A stretch of 64,000 bases of DNA from an uncultured Clostridia bacterium (GCA_944382875.1 CALWNQ010000007.1:58755-122754); one strand, 5' to 3'; numbered from the stretch's first letter, positions 20,086 through 28,828 are shown. Numbers and translations are program-made. Notes: a model not told the origin generated them from the sequence alone.

Positions 20086-20290
20086 CGCCATCCTCCGCCC
20101 ATTCCAGGATGTCACCGGGCTGACAGCGCAGCGCCCGACAGATTTTGTCGAGCGTTTCCAGTTTGACTGCCTTGGCTTTGCCGTTTTTGAGAATCGAAAT
20201 ATTGGCCATGGTGATGCCAACTTTGTCCGCCAGTTCGGTGACGCTCATTTTCCGTTTGGCCAGCATGACGTCGAGCCGAATTATAATCAT
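20075..20290 (-). CDS. YozG-type Cro/C1 helix-turn-helix regulator
   Basis: 71 residues that are essentially one HTH domain (RLDVMLAKRKMSVTELADKVGITMANISILKNGKAKAVKLETLDKICRALRCQPGDILEW), as in the short YozG/HTH_26 family. These are typically encoded directly behind DUF2975 membrane proteins, as here (10 bp gap). Presumably controls its own operon; ligand and operator unknown. Confidence 0.88.
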   Translation of the reverse strand: MIIIRLDVMLAKRKMSVTELADKVGITMANISILKNGKAKAVKLETLDKICRALRCQPGDILEWAEDGDEI

Positions 20291-20300
20291 AACGTACCTC

Positions 20301-20780
20301 CTATATGGTCAGGTCGGCGTCTTCCCGCAGCACCGCCGCCTTGTAAACCAGGTGGGAGAGCAGTGCCGCCGCCACTGTGACGGCAAATCCGCCCAGGCAG
20401 ACCAGCATTGCCGCCAAAAAGACACCCGGCTGGTGCATTGAAAGAAACAGGAAAATCAGATTCCCCGCAAAAAAATACACCGTGTCCACTGCTGCCAGAA
20501 CCGAAATTCTGCCCAGACGACGGGCATTGTTCTGGGTAAAAGATTCATCCCGTCCGACGGCAGCTATGATTTTCCATCCATACCACAGTACCAGGAAACA
20601 GGGGATTGCCGATCCCCACAGGAAAAGCAGCCACGGCCAGTACCAGTCGGCAAACTCCGGGAATTTTTCCACAGTCCGTTCGCCGACACTCGGAATGACA
20701 ATGCCATACAAAACAATGCCGCACACTGCGGCGATCAGAAGCAGTACTTTTAGCCAGTTTGCAAGTGTTTTCTGTGTCAT
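20301..20780 (-). CDS. DUF2975 membrane protein
   Basis: 159 residues from ATG 20780, preceded by AAGGAGG; an upstream in-frame start lacks a site. Four predicted transmembrane helices (about residues 10-30, 50-70, 95-115, 125-150) and a VGRDESFTQNNARRLGRIS loop characteristic of DUF2975. First gene of a three-gene minus-strand operon driven by a near-perfect promoter. Biochemical role unknown. Confidence 0.85.
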   Translation of the reverse strand: MTQKTLANWLKVLLLIAAVCGIVLYGIVIPSVGERTVEKFPEFADWYWPWLLFLWGSAIPCFLVLWYGWKIIAAVGRDESFTQNNARRLGRISVLAAVDTVYFFAGNLIFLFLSMHQPGVFLAAMLVCLGGFAVTVAAALLSHLVYKAAVLREDADLTI

Positions 20781-20806
20781 AACAGCACCTCCTTGAATTT
20801 GAGTAC

Positions 20807-20835
20807 AGTATAGCACTCAAATTCCTATTTGTCAA
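20807..20835 (-). promoter_or_regulatory. Promoter of the DUF2975/YozG operon
   Basis: Minus-strand -35 TTGACA (20830-20835), 17-bp spacer, -10 TATACT (20807-20812), 27 bp before the start codon. Confidence 0.88.
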
Positions 20836-20875
20836 TATAAATTTATCGAATTGCAATAAATTTTATCTGTATAAA

Positions 20876-20902
20876 AGCGGACACCCAAAGTCGGTGTCCG
20901 CT
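20876..20902 (-). terminator. Terminator of the RND-tetR operon
   Basis: 10-bp perfect stem (20876-20885 with 20893-20902) directly after the tetR stop; in minus-strand sense it is followed by TTTTAT. Confidence 0.75.
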
Positions 20903-20907
20903 TGTGT

Positions 20908-21492
20908 TTATTGCAGTGCCCGGACAAACAGCCGGACAGCCAGCTGTTCCGTCTCTGCCGGAGATTTTTCCGGCCAGCCGGAAAGGGTGTTAAAAAATCC
21001 GGCGGTTGCTCCCACAAAAGCCATCTGCAGGTAGCACAGATCGGCACAGGAAGGGTACAATCCTTTTTCCAGTCCCTTTTGGTACAGAAGATCGAGCGCC
21101 TGCTGCATCAAACGGCAGCCGTCTTCCCCCAACATATTGCGGGGACAGCAGGCGGCGGGATCCGGATGCTGCAGACTGCCTAAGATCCGCTGGAGAGCGG
21201 GCGCTTCTTCCTCCAGAAAGCGGCGCATACAGCGAAGCACAGCCGAAAAGGCGGCCGCAAAATCGCCCTGTTCGGCGCAGGCTGCAATCTCTTCCGCTTC
21301 CCGCTGCATCACATAGCGGATTCCCTGCTCAATCAGGATTTCTTTTGACGGAAAATAGAGGTACAGCGTTCCTTTGCCCAGACCGGCGGCCTGGGCAATT
21401 TCCTCGGTTTTTAGGCTGCCGAGGTCCCGGCCTTCCCGCATCAGGGTGCGGACGGCTTCCAGAATCCGGCGTTCCTTTTCTTTCCACTCCAT
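20908..21492 (-). CDS. TetR-family repressor of the RND exporter
   Basis: 194 residues. N-terminal TetR HTH is clear (LKTEEIAQAAGLGKGTLYLYFPSKEILIEQGI, about 27-60); the rest is the helical ligand-binding domain. It lies 11 bp behind the RND permease gene and shares its transcript, so it probably represses its own operon. A perfect 14-bp palindrome just downstream of the operon -10 box is the likely operator. Confidence 0.92.
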   Translation of the reverse strand: MEWKEKERRILEAVRTLMREGRDLGSLKTEEIAQAAGLGKGTLYLYFPSKEILIEQGIRYVMQREAEEIAACAEQGDFAAAFSAVLRCMRRFLEEEAPALQRILGSLQHPDPAACCPRNMLGEDGCRLMQQALDLLYQKGLEKGLYPSCADLCYLQMAFVGATAGFFNTLSGWPEKSPAETEQLAVRLFVRALQ

Positions 21493-21503
21493 GCAATCCC
21501 TCC

Positions 21504-24500
21504 TTATTCTTCCTGTTTTAAGGGCTTGCGGTTAAAGAGGTCATACAGCACCGGTACGACAAACAGGGTGAGCAGGGTGGCGTACAGCAGTCCTCCGATG
21601 ACGACAACTGCCATCGGCTGAAGCATTTCGGCGCCCTGTCCCATGCCGAACGCCAGTGTGAGCAATCCCAGGATGGTGGTCATGGCAGTCATCAGGATGG
21701 GGCGGATACGGGTGGCGCCGGTTTCGAGCAGTGCGTCGTGCTTTTCCCGTCCGGCCTGCCGGAGCTGGTTTGCGTAGTCGACAAAAACGATGCCGTTGTT
21801 GACCACAACGCCTGAAAGGACCAGGAATCCCAGCATCGAGATGACGCTCAGATCAAACCCAAAGATCCAGAGGGCGAGTAGGCCGCCGGTAAAGGCGAGC
21901 GGGATGGTGAACATAACGATGAACGGGGATTTGAGCGACTGGAACTGCGCCACCATAATCAGGTAGATCAGCACAATTGCCAGTGCAATCATCGAAACGA
22001 GGTCGGTCAGCGACTGATTGATGGTTTCATTTTCGCCGGCAAGCTCCACCGTATATCCCGCCGGCAAAGTGTAGTTGTCCAGCTTCTCCTGCAATTCCCG
22101 TCCCGCAAGACCAATGTTGTGATCGCGGTCCACCGATGCGGTGACTGAGAGGGTACGAGTCTGGTTCTGCCGGTTGATGGAGGGCAGCGCTTCCGCGCGG
22201 TTAATTTCTGCGATTTCCGAAAGGGCAATTTCTGTTTCGGCTCCGGTGCCGTCTTTGCCATTCAGAATCAGATCGCCCAGAGCTTCTTCGGTAATGCTAT
22301 TGTCTTTGGCGATCACAACCGGATAATCGGTGCCGTTTTCCGATAGGGTGGTGGCGGAAGTTTCAGTTTTGAGTGCTTCCGATACCGACTGATAAACCTG
22401 CGCAACGGTTAGACCGTACTGCATCGCTTTATTTTTGTCCACGGTGATGCGAATTTCTTCGGTGTTGTCTTCGGTGCCATCTGAAATATCAGTAATTCCG
22501 TCAATTTCTCCCATCATGGCGGCCACATCCCCTGCAATCTGCTGGAGGGTGTCGAGGTCGTCGCCGGTGATGGTCACATCCATGCCGGAGCCCATCATAG
22601 TGCTCATATCCATGCCGCTGCTGGCCGAGAGGGTTTCCGCGCCGACCTGGGGCCCGAGCTGTTCGATTTGGGCGGCAATCTCACCGCTGGAACGGCTGCG
22701 GTCTTCCCGGAGCAGTACATAGAGCGAAACCGAACGGTCGCTGCCGCCCATACTGAGCATGCTTCCGGAACCGCCAGTGCTCTGCATGGCGCCGACTGTT
22801 TCGACATCCTCCATGGCGGCAAGCTCTTCCAGCAGTGTGTCGCTGGCGGCCCGGGTATCTTCCCGGCTGGTTCCGGCCGGCATTTCCATGGTGACCATCA
22901 GCTGATAGGAGTCCATATCAGGGATAAAGGAGGTGCCCATAACGGTGGCACCGAAAATGCTCAATACAAGCAGTGCGGCGGCCGGGACAAGTGCGGCCCA
23001 CTTTCTTTGCAGGCAGAACTGCAAAGCGCGGCGATATGCGCCGACCATCGCGTCAAAGAACCGGTGCTTCCGTTCCTTTTGGTGGCGAAGCAGACCGGAG
23101 CTGAGAGCAGGCACCAGTGTCAGGGCAATGAGCAGGCTTGCTACCAGCGAATAGGCAATTGTGAGGCCCATATCGGTGAAAAGCTGACGGGAAATACCAT
23201 CGGTAAAGACGATAGGCAGGAAAACGCAGATGGTGGTCAGGGTAGAAGCGGTGATCGCTCCGGCCACCTGCATGCCGCCGTGGATGGCGGCCGATTTGAC
23301 CGGAGAGCCTTCCGCCCGGAGCCGGTAGATATTTTCAATGACGACGATGCTGTTGTCGACCAGCATACCAACGCCGAGCGCCAGTCCGGCCAACGAAATG
23401 ATGTTCATCGTAACGCCGCTGAAATACATCAGTACCAGTGCGAACAAAAGGCTAACCGGGATGCTGACTGCAACCAGCAGGGTGGGACGGAGGTCACGCA
23501 GGAAGAGCAGCAGGATTGCAACAGCGAGCAGGCCGCCCATTAAAAGGTTTTGCAGTACCGACTGGATCACAAGGTCAATATACATTCCCTGGTCGGAAAG
23601 GGCGGTGAGGTGCAGCCCCGAATACTTCTGCTCCAATTCCTCCATCACAGCGCCGATCCGATCGGAAACTTCGGCGGTGGAGGCGGTACTCTGCTTCTGC
23701 ATGGAAAGGACAATGCCGTCGTTGCCGTTGATTTTGGCATAGCTGCCGTCAGAGGTCTTTGCCATTTCGATGTCGGCCACATCTTGCAGCGTAATTCCTC
23801 CGATGTCGCCGGTTTCAATATAAAAGAGCTCCCAGTTTTCGAGTTCTTCCCGATCGGCAAAATTGTCCCCGACCTTTACCTGGATGGATAGGCCGTTTTC
23901 ATCGGCAATGCTGCCGGCCGGCATCGAAAAGTTTTCGGCCGCAAGCAGGGCGGAAACGGTGTCTGCTGTGATGACGCCGTCCAATCCGGCTTTCTGATAC
24001 GCTTCTGTCCGGGCGGATTCAAATTGCTCCTCCGCTGTTTTGAGTTCTGCTTCGGCCTGATCGAGCTGGACGGACTGCCGGGTAAATTCCTGAGTTATGG
24101 TGGATTTTCCGGCGTCAAGGTCGGCCTGCTGGCGGTCCAACTCAGAAAGCTGTGCATTCAGGCTGTCGCGCTGGGTTTGCGCCTGGGCAATCCCGTCGTC
24201 ACAGGCGGCAATTCCAGCTTCGAGTTGGGCAAGTGCGCCGAGCTGTTCTTCAGTGGGCTGCCCGCCGGAAGCCTGCAGCTGGGCGATGGCAGCTTCCGCT
24301 TCAGCTTTCTGAGCGGACAATTCCGTTTTCTGTGCGTTTGCGTCGCTGATAGCGGCATCTACAGCGTCAATCCCGTCTTCCAGCTGCCGGCGCCCGGAGA
24401 GGATGGCAGCCTGTGCGTCGGTTAGCTTTTCGGTTTGTTCCTGCTCGGCCTGTTCCAGTGCCGCTTTGCCGTTTTCCAGCTCAGTCCGGGCATTTTCCAG

Positions 24501-25139
24501 TTCTTTCTGACTGTCGGCGAGCTGTCCGTCGATCGCTTCCAGCAGACGGTCGTTGAGAGCGTCAATTTTTTCCTGGTTGAGGGAAACGGTGAGTTTTTGT
24601 TCGGTCAGTCCGGTTGCGCTGACCGAGGCAACGCCTTCTACTCGTTCAAAGGCCGGGATGACCTCTTCGGAAAGAAAGGCGGAAAGTTCCGTCTGGTCTT
24701 TGCCGTCCATATCGGCACTGGCTACCATAATGGGCAGCAGATCGGGGTTGATTTTGAGCAGCATCGGAGCGCCGACGCTGTCCTCAAAATAGCCGGTGAC
24801 CATGGTGATTTTACTGTTCAAATCAATCATGGCGCTGTCCATGTTGGTGCCCTGTGCAAACTGGATCAGCACCATACTGGAGTTTTCAGATGAAACGCTG
24901 GTGATGTTTTCCACACCGCCGGCAGTGGAAAGCGCCTGTTCCAGCGGTTTGGTGACCGAGGTTTCCACCTTCTCCGGTCCGGAGCCGGGACAGCTGGTAA
25001 TTACGGCCACATAGGGCAGGTCCATACTGGGCAGCAGGTCGGTAGTCATTCGGGTGAAGGAGATGACGCCCAGCACCAGAATGGCGACGACCGACACCAG
25101 AATGGTGAGCGGTTTTTTGACACTGAATTTGGATAGCAT
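21504..25139 (-). CDS. RND-family efflux permease with inserted coiled coil
   Basis: 1211 residues, some 170 longer than typical AcrB/SwrC permeases. It begins with the usual MLSKFSVKKPLTILVSVVAILVLGVISF helix and shows the TM4 relay motif GVGMLVDNSIVVIEN (one Asp), the second-half equivalent VLSGVVVNNGIVFVDYANQLR, and repeated porter domains. Residues about 190-385 of the first porter domain are replaced or extended by a long Gln/Glu/Ala/Leu heptad-rich segment with a central turn (ASGGQPTEEQ, about 290-299), which looks like an antiparallel coiled-coil hairpin. Exports lipids, peptides or drugs by proton antiport; substrate unknown. Only tetR is co-transcribed; no separate adaptor gene is nearby. 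Confidence 0.92.
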   Translation of the reverse strand: MLSKFSVKKPLTILVSVVAILVLGVISFTRMTTDLLPSMDLPYVAVITSCPGSGPEKVETSVTKPLEQALSTAGGVENITSVSSENSSMVLIQFAQGTNMDSAMIDLNSKITMVTGYFEDSVGAPMLLKINPDLLPIMVASADMDGKDQTELSAFLSEEVIPAFERVEGVASVSATGLTEQKLTVSLNQEKIDALNDRLLEAIDGQLADSQKELENARTELENGKAALEQAEQEQTEKLTDAQAAILSGRRQLEDGIDAVDAAISDANAQKTELSAQKAEAEAAIAQLQASGGQPTEEQLGALAQLEAGIAACDDGIAQAQTQRDSLNAQLSELDRQQADLDAGKSTITQEFTRQSVQLDQAEAELKTAEEQFESARTEAYQKAGLDGVITADTVSALLAAENFSMPAGSIADENGLSIQVKVGDNFADREELENWELFYIETGDIGGITLQDVADIEMAKTSDGSYAKINGNDGIVLSMQKQSTASTAEVSDRIGAVMEELEQKYSGLHLTALSDQGMYIDLVIQSVLQNLLMGGLLAVAILLLFLRDLRPTLLVAVSIPVSLLFALVLMYFSGVTMNIISLAGLALGVGMLVDNSIVVIENIYRLRAEGSPVKSAAIHGGMQVAGAITASTLTTICVFLPIVFTDGISRQLFTDMGLTIAYSLVASLLIALTLVPALSSGLLRHQKERKHRFFDAMVGAYRRALQFCLQRKWAALVPAAALLVLSIFGATVMGTSFIPDMDSYQLMVTMEMPAGTSREDTRAASDTLLEELAAMEDVETVGAMQSTGGSGSMLSMGGSDRSVSLYVLLREDRSRSSGEIAAQIEQLGPQVGAETLSASSGMDMSTMMGSGMDVTITGDDLDTLQQIAGDVAAMMGEIDGITDISDGTEDNTEEIRITVDKNKAMQYGLTVAQVYQSVSEALKTETSATTLSENGTDYPVVIAKDNSITEEALGDLILNGKDGTGAETEIALSEIAEINRAEALPSINRQNQTRTLSVTASVDRDHNIGLAGRELQEKLDNYTLPAGYTVELAGENETINQSLTDLVSMIALAIVLIYLIMVAQFQSLKSPFIVMFTIPLAFTGGLLALWIFGFDLSVISMLGFLVLSGVVVNNGIVFVDYANQLRQAGREKHDALLETGATRIRPILMTAMTTILGLLTLAFGMGQGAEMLQPMAVVVIGGLLYATLLTLFVVPVLYDLFNRKPLKQEE

Positions 25140-25169
25140 GATGAATCCTCCTGAACGGAAATCCGGCTG

Positions 25170-25183
25170 ACTGACCGGTCAGT
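25170..25183. promoter_or_regulatory. Candidate TetR operator
   Basis: Perfect 14-bp palindrome ACTGACCGGTCAGT placed 5-18 bp downstream of the RND operon -10 box, over the expected transcription start, where a bound repressor would block initiation. Confidence 0.75.
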
Positions 25184-25187
25184 TCTG

Positions 25188-25216
25188 ATTATACCCGCCT
25201 GGGCGCAGCAAATCAA
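25188..25216 (-). promoter_or_regulatory. RND-tetR operon promoter
   Basis: Minus-strand -35 TTGATT (25211-25216), 17-bp spacer, -10 TATAAT (25188-25193). Confidence 0.85.
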
Positions 25217-25307
25217 GGGGAACATTGTAAAGAATGTTGCATAAACAATGGCAAATCTGTCCAGACTAACGGCAGGAAAATTTTGTGCAGCAGAAGGGGG
25301 TTTTGAC

Positions 25308-26459
25308 ATGGCGGCAAATCGATGGGTGATGGAAAAGGGGGTGCTTGGCCGGGAAGACGGCGGTTTATTTTCGGCTGCGGCGGCAATGAAAGCCGGTGCG
25401 GCATTGGCTGAAATCTTTGGGAAAGGGAACATCTGTACTGGGATGGGGGATTCTCCTGCAGCCGGTGGAATCCTCCGTGCGGCGGAAAGCGGAATTTTGC
25501 AGCAGGGCGGAAATGTGTGGGCAGCCGGCAGCTGCTTTGAAAGCCAGTTTGGATACTGTGTCGGCCGGAGTGGGGCGGACTGCGGGCTGTTTGTCGATTT
25601 TTCGGGGGAAATCCGGCTGTATGGGCGCGGTGGGCTTCCGCTTTGCGAGCGGGAACAGCAAGATTTTCTGGAAGCGGCAAAAAAGCCGGAGCCGCGCGCT
25701 GTATACTGGGGAGATTGGGGGCGGCTGGTTTCGATGGAAAATCTGCGGGAGTTCTACTGTGTAGAGCTGATCCGCGCGGCGGAAACGACTCTGTGCGGGA
25801 TATCCGCCGACATTAAATGCGCCAATCCGCGGCTTTGCGGGATGCTGCGGGAAACCTTTGTCCGTCTGGGCGGGAAGCTCCGGGATGGAGGCCTTACGGT
25901 GCAGGTTTCGGCTGACGGGCGAGATGTGACCGTTTACCGCACGATGCAGGACATCATCCACACCGACCGGGTGCTTTGCTTAGTCTGTTTGGACCTATTC
26001 CGGCGCGGGGAAGACGTGGCTTTGCCGGCTTCGGCGCCGCGGATGCTCGACCGGGCAGCCGCAGAAGCCGGGCGTCAGGTTTTTCGGTATGAGGATGGTT
26101 TTCCGGCCTGCACCGGAATGGAAGCGCGCGGGCTGGCGGTGCGGCAGCCCTTTTTGCGGGATGGCGCGATGCTTGCGCTGCGGCTGCTTTCCATCCTGAA
26201 ACGGAGCGGCGGCAGTCTGGCTGAACTGGAATCACAGCTTCCCGGGTTTGCGGTGGTTTCCCGCACAGTTGCGGGGAATGTCCCGGCCGGGATGGTGCTG
26301 CATTTTTCCAAGGGGGAGTTGCTGCTTCGTCCGGTAGGAGGAAAAAACGGGGTTTTTTTGTCGGCTGAGTGTCGGGATGCCGAAACTGCGGCCGAACTTT
26401 GCCGTTTTGGGGAGGAAAGCCTCGCAAAAGGGGAGCTCCCTGAGCAGGACGCCACTTGA
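25308..26459 (+). CDS. Phosphohexomutase-like pseudoenzyme
   Basis: 383 residues from ATG 25308, chosen for GAAGGGGG 7 nt upstream; an ATG at 25248 is possible but has no ribosome site. The layout follows alpha-D-phosphohexomutases: REDGGLFSAAAAMKAGAALAEIFG (domain 1 start), GMGDSPAAGGILRAAESGILQQG (cf. GRDTRxSSP), a FDFSGEIRLYGRGG stretch near residues 95-108 where TASHNP should be, VSADGRDVTVYR where the DGDGDR metal loop should be, and LPASAPRMLDRAAAEAG plus FLRDGAMLALRLL of domain 3. Catalytic serine, metal loop and sugar loop are all absent. It is probably a regulatory or structural relative, not a mutase. The rnj promoter -35 lies inside its last codons. Confidence 0.65.
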   Translation: MAANRWVMEKGVLGREDGGLFSAAAAMKAGAALAEIFGKGNICTGMGDSPAAGGILRAAESGILQQGGNVWAAGSCFESQFGYCVGRSGADCGLFVDFSGEIRLYGRGGLPLCEREQQDFLEAAKKPEPRAVYWGDWGRLVSMENLREFYCVELIRAAETTLCGISADIKCANPRLCGMLRETFVRLGGKLRDGGLTVQVSADGRDVTVYRTMQDIIHTDRVLCLVCLDLFRRGEDVALPASAPRMLDRAAAEAGRQVFRYEDGFPACTGMEARGLAVRQPFLRDGAMLALRLLSILKRSGGSLAELESQLPGFAVVSRTVAGNVPAGMVLHFSKGELLLRPVGGKNGVFLSAECRDAETAAELCRFGEESLAKGELPEQDAT

Positions 26460-26484
26460 CAGCGGCGGTAAAAATTGGTATACT
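26456..26484 (+). promoter_or_regulatory. RNase J promoter
   Basis: Consensus -35 TTGACA (26456-26461, overlapping the previous stop codon), 17-bp spacer, -10 TATACT (26479-26484) with extended TGG. Confidence 0.88.
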
Positions 26485-26489
26485 AATAC

Positions 26490-26798
26490 CAGCTATTTGT
26501 TCAGACTCTCGCTGATTTGAACAAAATTATGTACGGATCATTGGCAAATAGGGCTGCCGCGGCCGGATTTGGGCGGCAGGAAGGACAAGGGGCAGGTAGA
26601 ACGGAATTTTCCTGCTCCCCTTGTCGGACGGAAGTGAGAAAAATTTTACATAGCAGGAGCATATGCCGCCACTGGTGAAATTCATGGGCGAATTTCTCGG
26701 AAAACCATTGGCTTTGGTTTTTGTGTGCTTTTTCGCAGAAAACTGCTGTTTTCTGTCAGAATATGCTGTCCTGCCCTGCAAGGAAAGGAAAGAATTGA
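26490..26798 (+). promoter_or_regulatory. Structured 5' leader of the RNase J gene (about 310 nt)
   Basis: No established gene in this stretch. Three hairpins are readable: CTGCCGC/GCGGCAG around 26554-26579, a strong stem 26584-26596 with 26611-26625 (two-base bulge), and CAGAAAAC/GTTTTCTG (26736-26743 with 26748-26755). None is followed by a T-run, so they are not terminators. The length suggests post-transcriptional control of RNase J, for example by the enzyme itself; that is inference. Confidence 0.5.
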
Positions 26799-28769
26799 AT
26801 GAACGAAAACAACAAAGCAGATATGAAGATTATTGACGCCATCCTTTCGGATAACACCAAACCTGCAGGCCGTTCCCGGACGGGCTCCAGAAGAGGACGT
26901 TCTGCACGCGCTGTGACAAAACCTGTTCAAAATCAGGCGGAAAAACCGGCGGAAACTACCGTTCAGCCCGAAAAAGCTCCGGCGGAACCGGCCCGCCAGA
27001 CTTCCCGTCGCCGCAGCGTCAAGAAGACAGCTGAACAGCCGCAATCTTCTGCCAAACCCTCCAACAGCCGTTCCCAGCGCGGCCGCGGCCGGCAGCAGAA
27101 AAAACTGCCTACCGTGCGGATTATTCCGCTGGGGGGGTTGAACGAAATTGGGAAAAATATCACTGCGTATGAATGCGGAAACGATATTATGCTGGTTGAC
27201 TGCGGCATGGGATTCCCGGATGCCGATATGCTGGGCGTGGATATTGTAATTCCGGATTTTTCCTGGCTTGAAAAGAATGCCGATCGGATCCGCGGAATGG
27301 TCATTACCCACGGGCATGAGGATCATATCGGATCCATCCCGTATTTCCTCAAAAAGGTTGGCACCGGCATTCCCATTTACAGCGCGGCACTCACCATCGG
27401 GTTGATTGAAGGCAAGCTCAAGGAACACGGACTGCTCGGAAAATCCAATCTGAATGTGGTAAAACCCGGCGATACGGTCAAACTGGGCTGCATGTCTGCC
27501 GAATTTATCCATGTCAACCACTCGATTCCGGATGCGATGGCGATCGCAATCACAACCCCCGCCGGTGTGATTATCCAGACCGGCGACTTTAAGGTGGATT
27601 ACACCCCCATCGAAGGCGATCCGATTGATATTGCCCGTTTTGCCGAACTGGGGAAAAAGGGGGTCCTCTGCCTGCTGGCTGATTCCACCAACGCGGAGCG
27701 CGCGGGATTTTCGGAAAGTGAACGCAATGTTGGGTTTGCCTTTGAAAACCTGTTTGCACGTGCCGGAGACCGGCGGATTATCATTGCCACCTTCTCTTCC
27801 AACATCCACCGGATTCAGCAGATTGTCAATATGGCGGAACGCACCGGCCGCAAGGTTGCGGTTTCGGGCCGCAGTATGGTCAATGTTGTGGCCAAAGCGA
27901 TTGAACTCGGCTACCTGACTGTTCCAAAGGATATTATGATTGACATTGACAATATCGGGCGGTATCCTGCCAACCGGATTGTCATCTGTACCACCGGCAG
28001 CCAGGGCGAACCGCTATCCGCCCTTTCGCGGATGGCCGCCGGCGAACACCGAAAAGTCAATGTGACCAGCAACGATTATATTATCATCTCGGCAACTCCA
28101 ATCCCCGGCAATGAAAAACATGTTACCCGGGTGATCAACGAACTTTTGAAGCTCGGCGCCGAAGTGATTTATAAATCCATGTATGAGGTCCATGTTTCCG
28201 GCCACGCCTGCCAGGGAGACCTCAAGATGATGCTGTCGGTGACCAAACCGAAATTCTTCATCCCGGTTCACGGCGAATACAAGCATCTGCGGGCGCACGC
28301 TCAGATTGCGAAAGATATGGGGATGGCCCCTGACCACATCCTAATTACCGATATCGGACAGGTGATCGAGCTGGACGCCGACAATATGCGCCAGGCCGGA
28401 ACGGTCGAAGCGGGCCGCGTCTTTGTGGACGGATACGGGGTTGGCGATGTTGGTTCCATTGTGCTGCGTGACCGCCAGCATCTGGCTCAGGACGGTCTGA
28501 TTATTGTGGTGGTGACCATCGAAAACGAATCGGGCGCTGTGGTGGCCGGACCGGACATCGTGTCCCGCGGGTTTGTCTATGTGCGGGAATCCGAAGAGCT
28601 GATGGAGGAAGCCCGCCAGCTTGTCAAACGGGTGCTGGACGATTGCCAGGACCGCAATATTCGGGAATGGAGCGCCTTGAAAATCAATATTAAAGACCAT
28701 CTTTCTTCCTTTATTTACAAAAAGACGAAACGTGGCCCAATGATTCTTCCAATTATTATGGAAATCTAA
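26799..28769 (+). CDS. rnj: Ribonuclease J with basic N-terminal extension
   Basis: 656 residues, about 100 longer than Bacillus RNase J1. Residues 1-103 are a low-complexity Arg/Lys/Ser/Pro/Gln tail (SRRGRSARA, RRRSVKK, SQRGRGRQQKK). The metallo-beta-lactamase core begins at TVRIIPLGGLNEIGKN, with zinc motif HGHEDH (171-176) and beta-CASP motifs downstream (STNAERAGFS, HVSGHACQGDLK, PVHGEYKHL). RNase J is a 5'-exo/endonuclease for mRNA decay and rRNA processing. Start ATG 26799 follows AAGGAAAGGA. A terminator follows. Confidence 0.95.
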   Translation: MNENNKADMKIIDAILSDNTKPAGRSRTGSRRGRSARAVTKPVQNQAEKPAETTVQPEKAPAEPARQTSRRRSVKKTAEQPQSSAKPSNSRSQRGRGRQQKKLPTVRIIPLGGLNEIGKNITAYECGNDIMLVDCGMGFPDADMLGVDIVIPDFSWLEKNADRIRGMVITHGHEDHIGSIPYFLKKVGTGIPIYSAALTIGLIEGKLKEHGLLGKSNLNVVKPGDTVKLGCMSAEFIHVNHSIPDAMAIAITTPAGVIIQTGDFKVDYTPIEGDPIDIARFAELGKKGVLCLLADSTNAERAGFSESERNVGFAFENLFARAGDRRIIIATFSSNIHRIQQIVNMAERTGRKVAVSGRSMVNVVAKAIELGYLTVPKDIMIDIDNIGRYPANRIVICTTGSQGEPLSALSRMAAGEHRKVNVTSNDYIIISATPIPGNEKHVTRVINELLKLGAEVIYKSMYEVHVSGHACQGDLKMMLSVTKPKFFIPVHGEYKHLRAHAQIAKDMGMAPDHILITDIGQVIELDADNMRQAGTVEAGRVFVDGYGVGDVGSIVLRDRQHLAQDGLIIVVVTIENESGAVVAGPDIVSRGFVYVRESEELMEEARQLVKRVLDDCQDRNIREWSALKINIKDHLSSFIYKKTKRGPMILPIIMEI

Positions 28770-28781
28770 TTGATCTGTCAA

Positions 28782-28815
28782 CCCCGCCGGTGTTGCTCAT
28801 CGGCGGGGAAATTTT
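28782..28815 (+). terminator. rnj terminator
   Basis: CCCCGCCG (28782-28789) pairs with CGGCGGGG (28801-28808), 11-nt loop, then AAATTTTT. Confidence 0.85.
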
Positions 28816-28828
28816 TGCCGCCGGAATG

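Noticed and set aside
26663..26836. 57-codon frame (MPPLVKFMGEF...) in the rnj leader, overlapping the rnj start
   Set aside because: An AGGAG lies upstream but only 3 nt from the ATG, which is too close; no family pattern and no clear codon bias. Kept only as a possible leader peptide.
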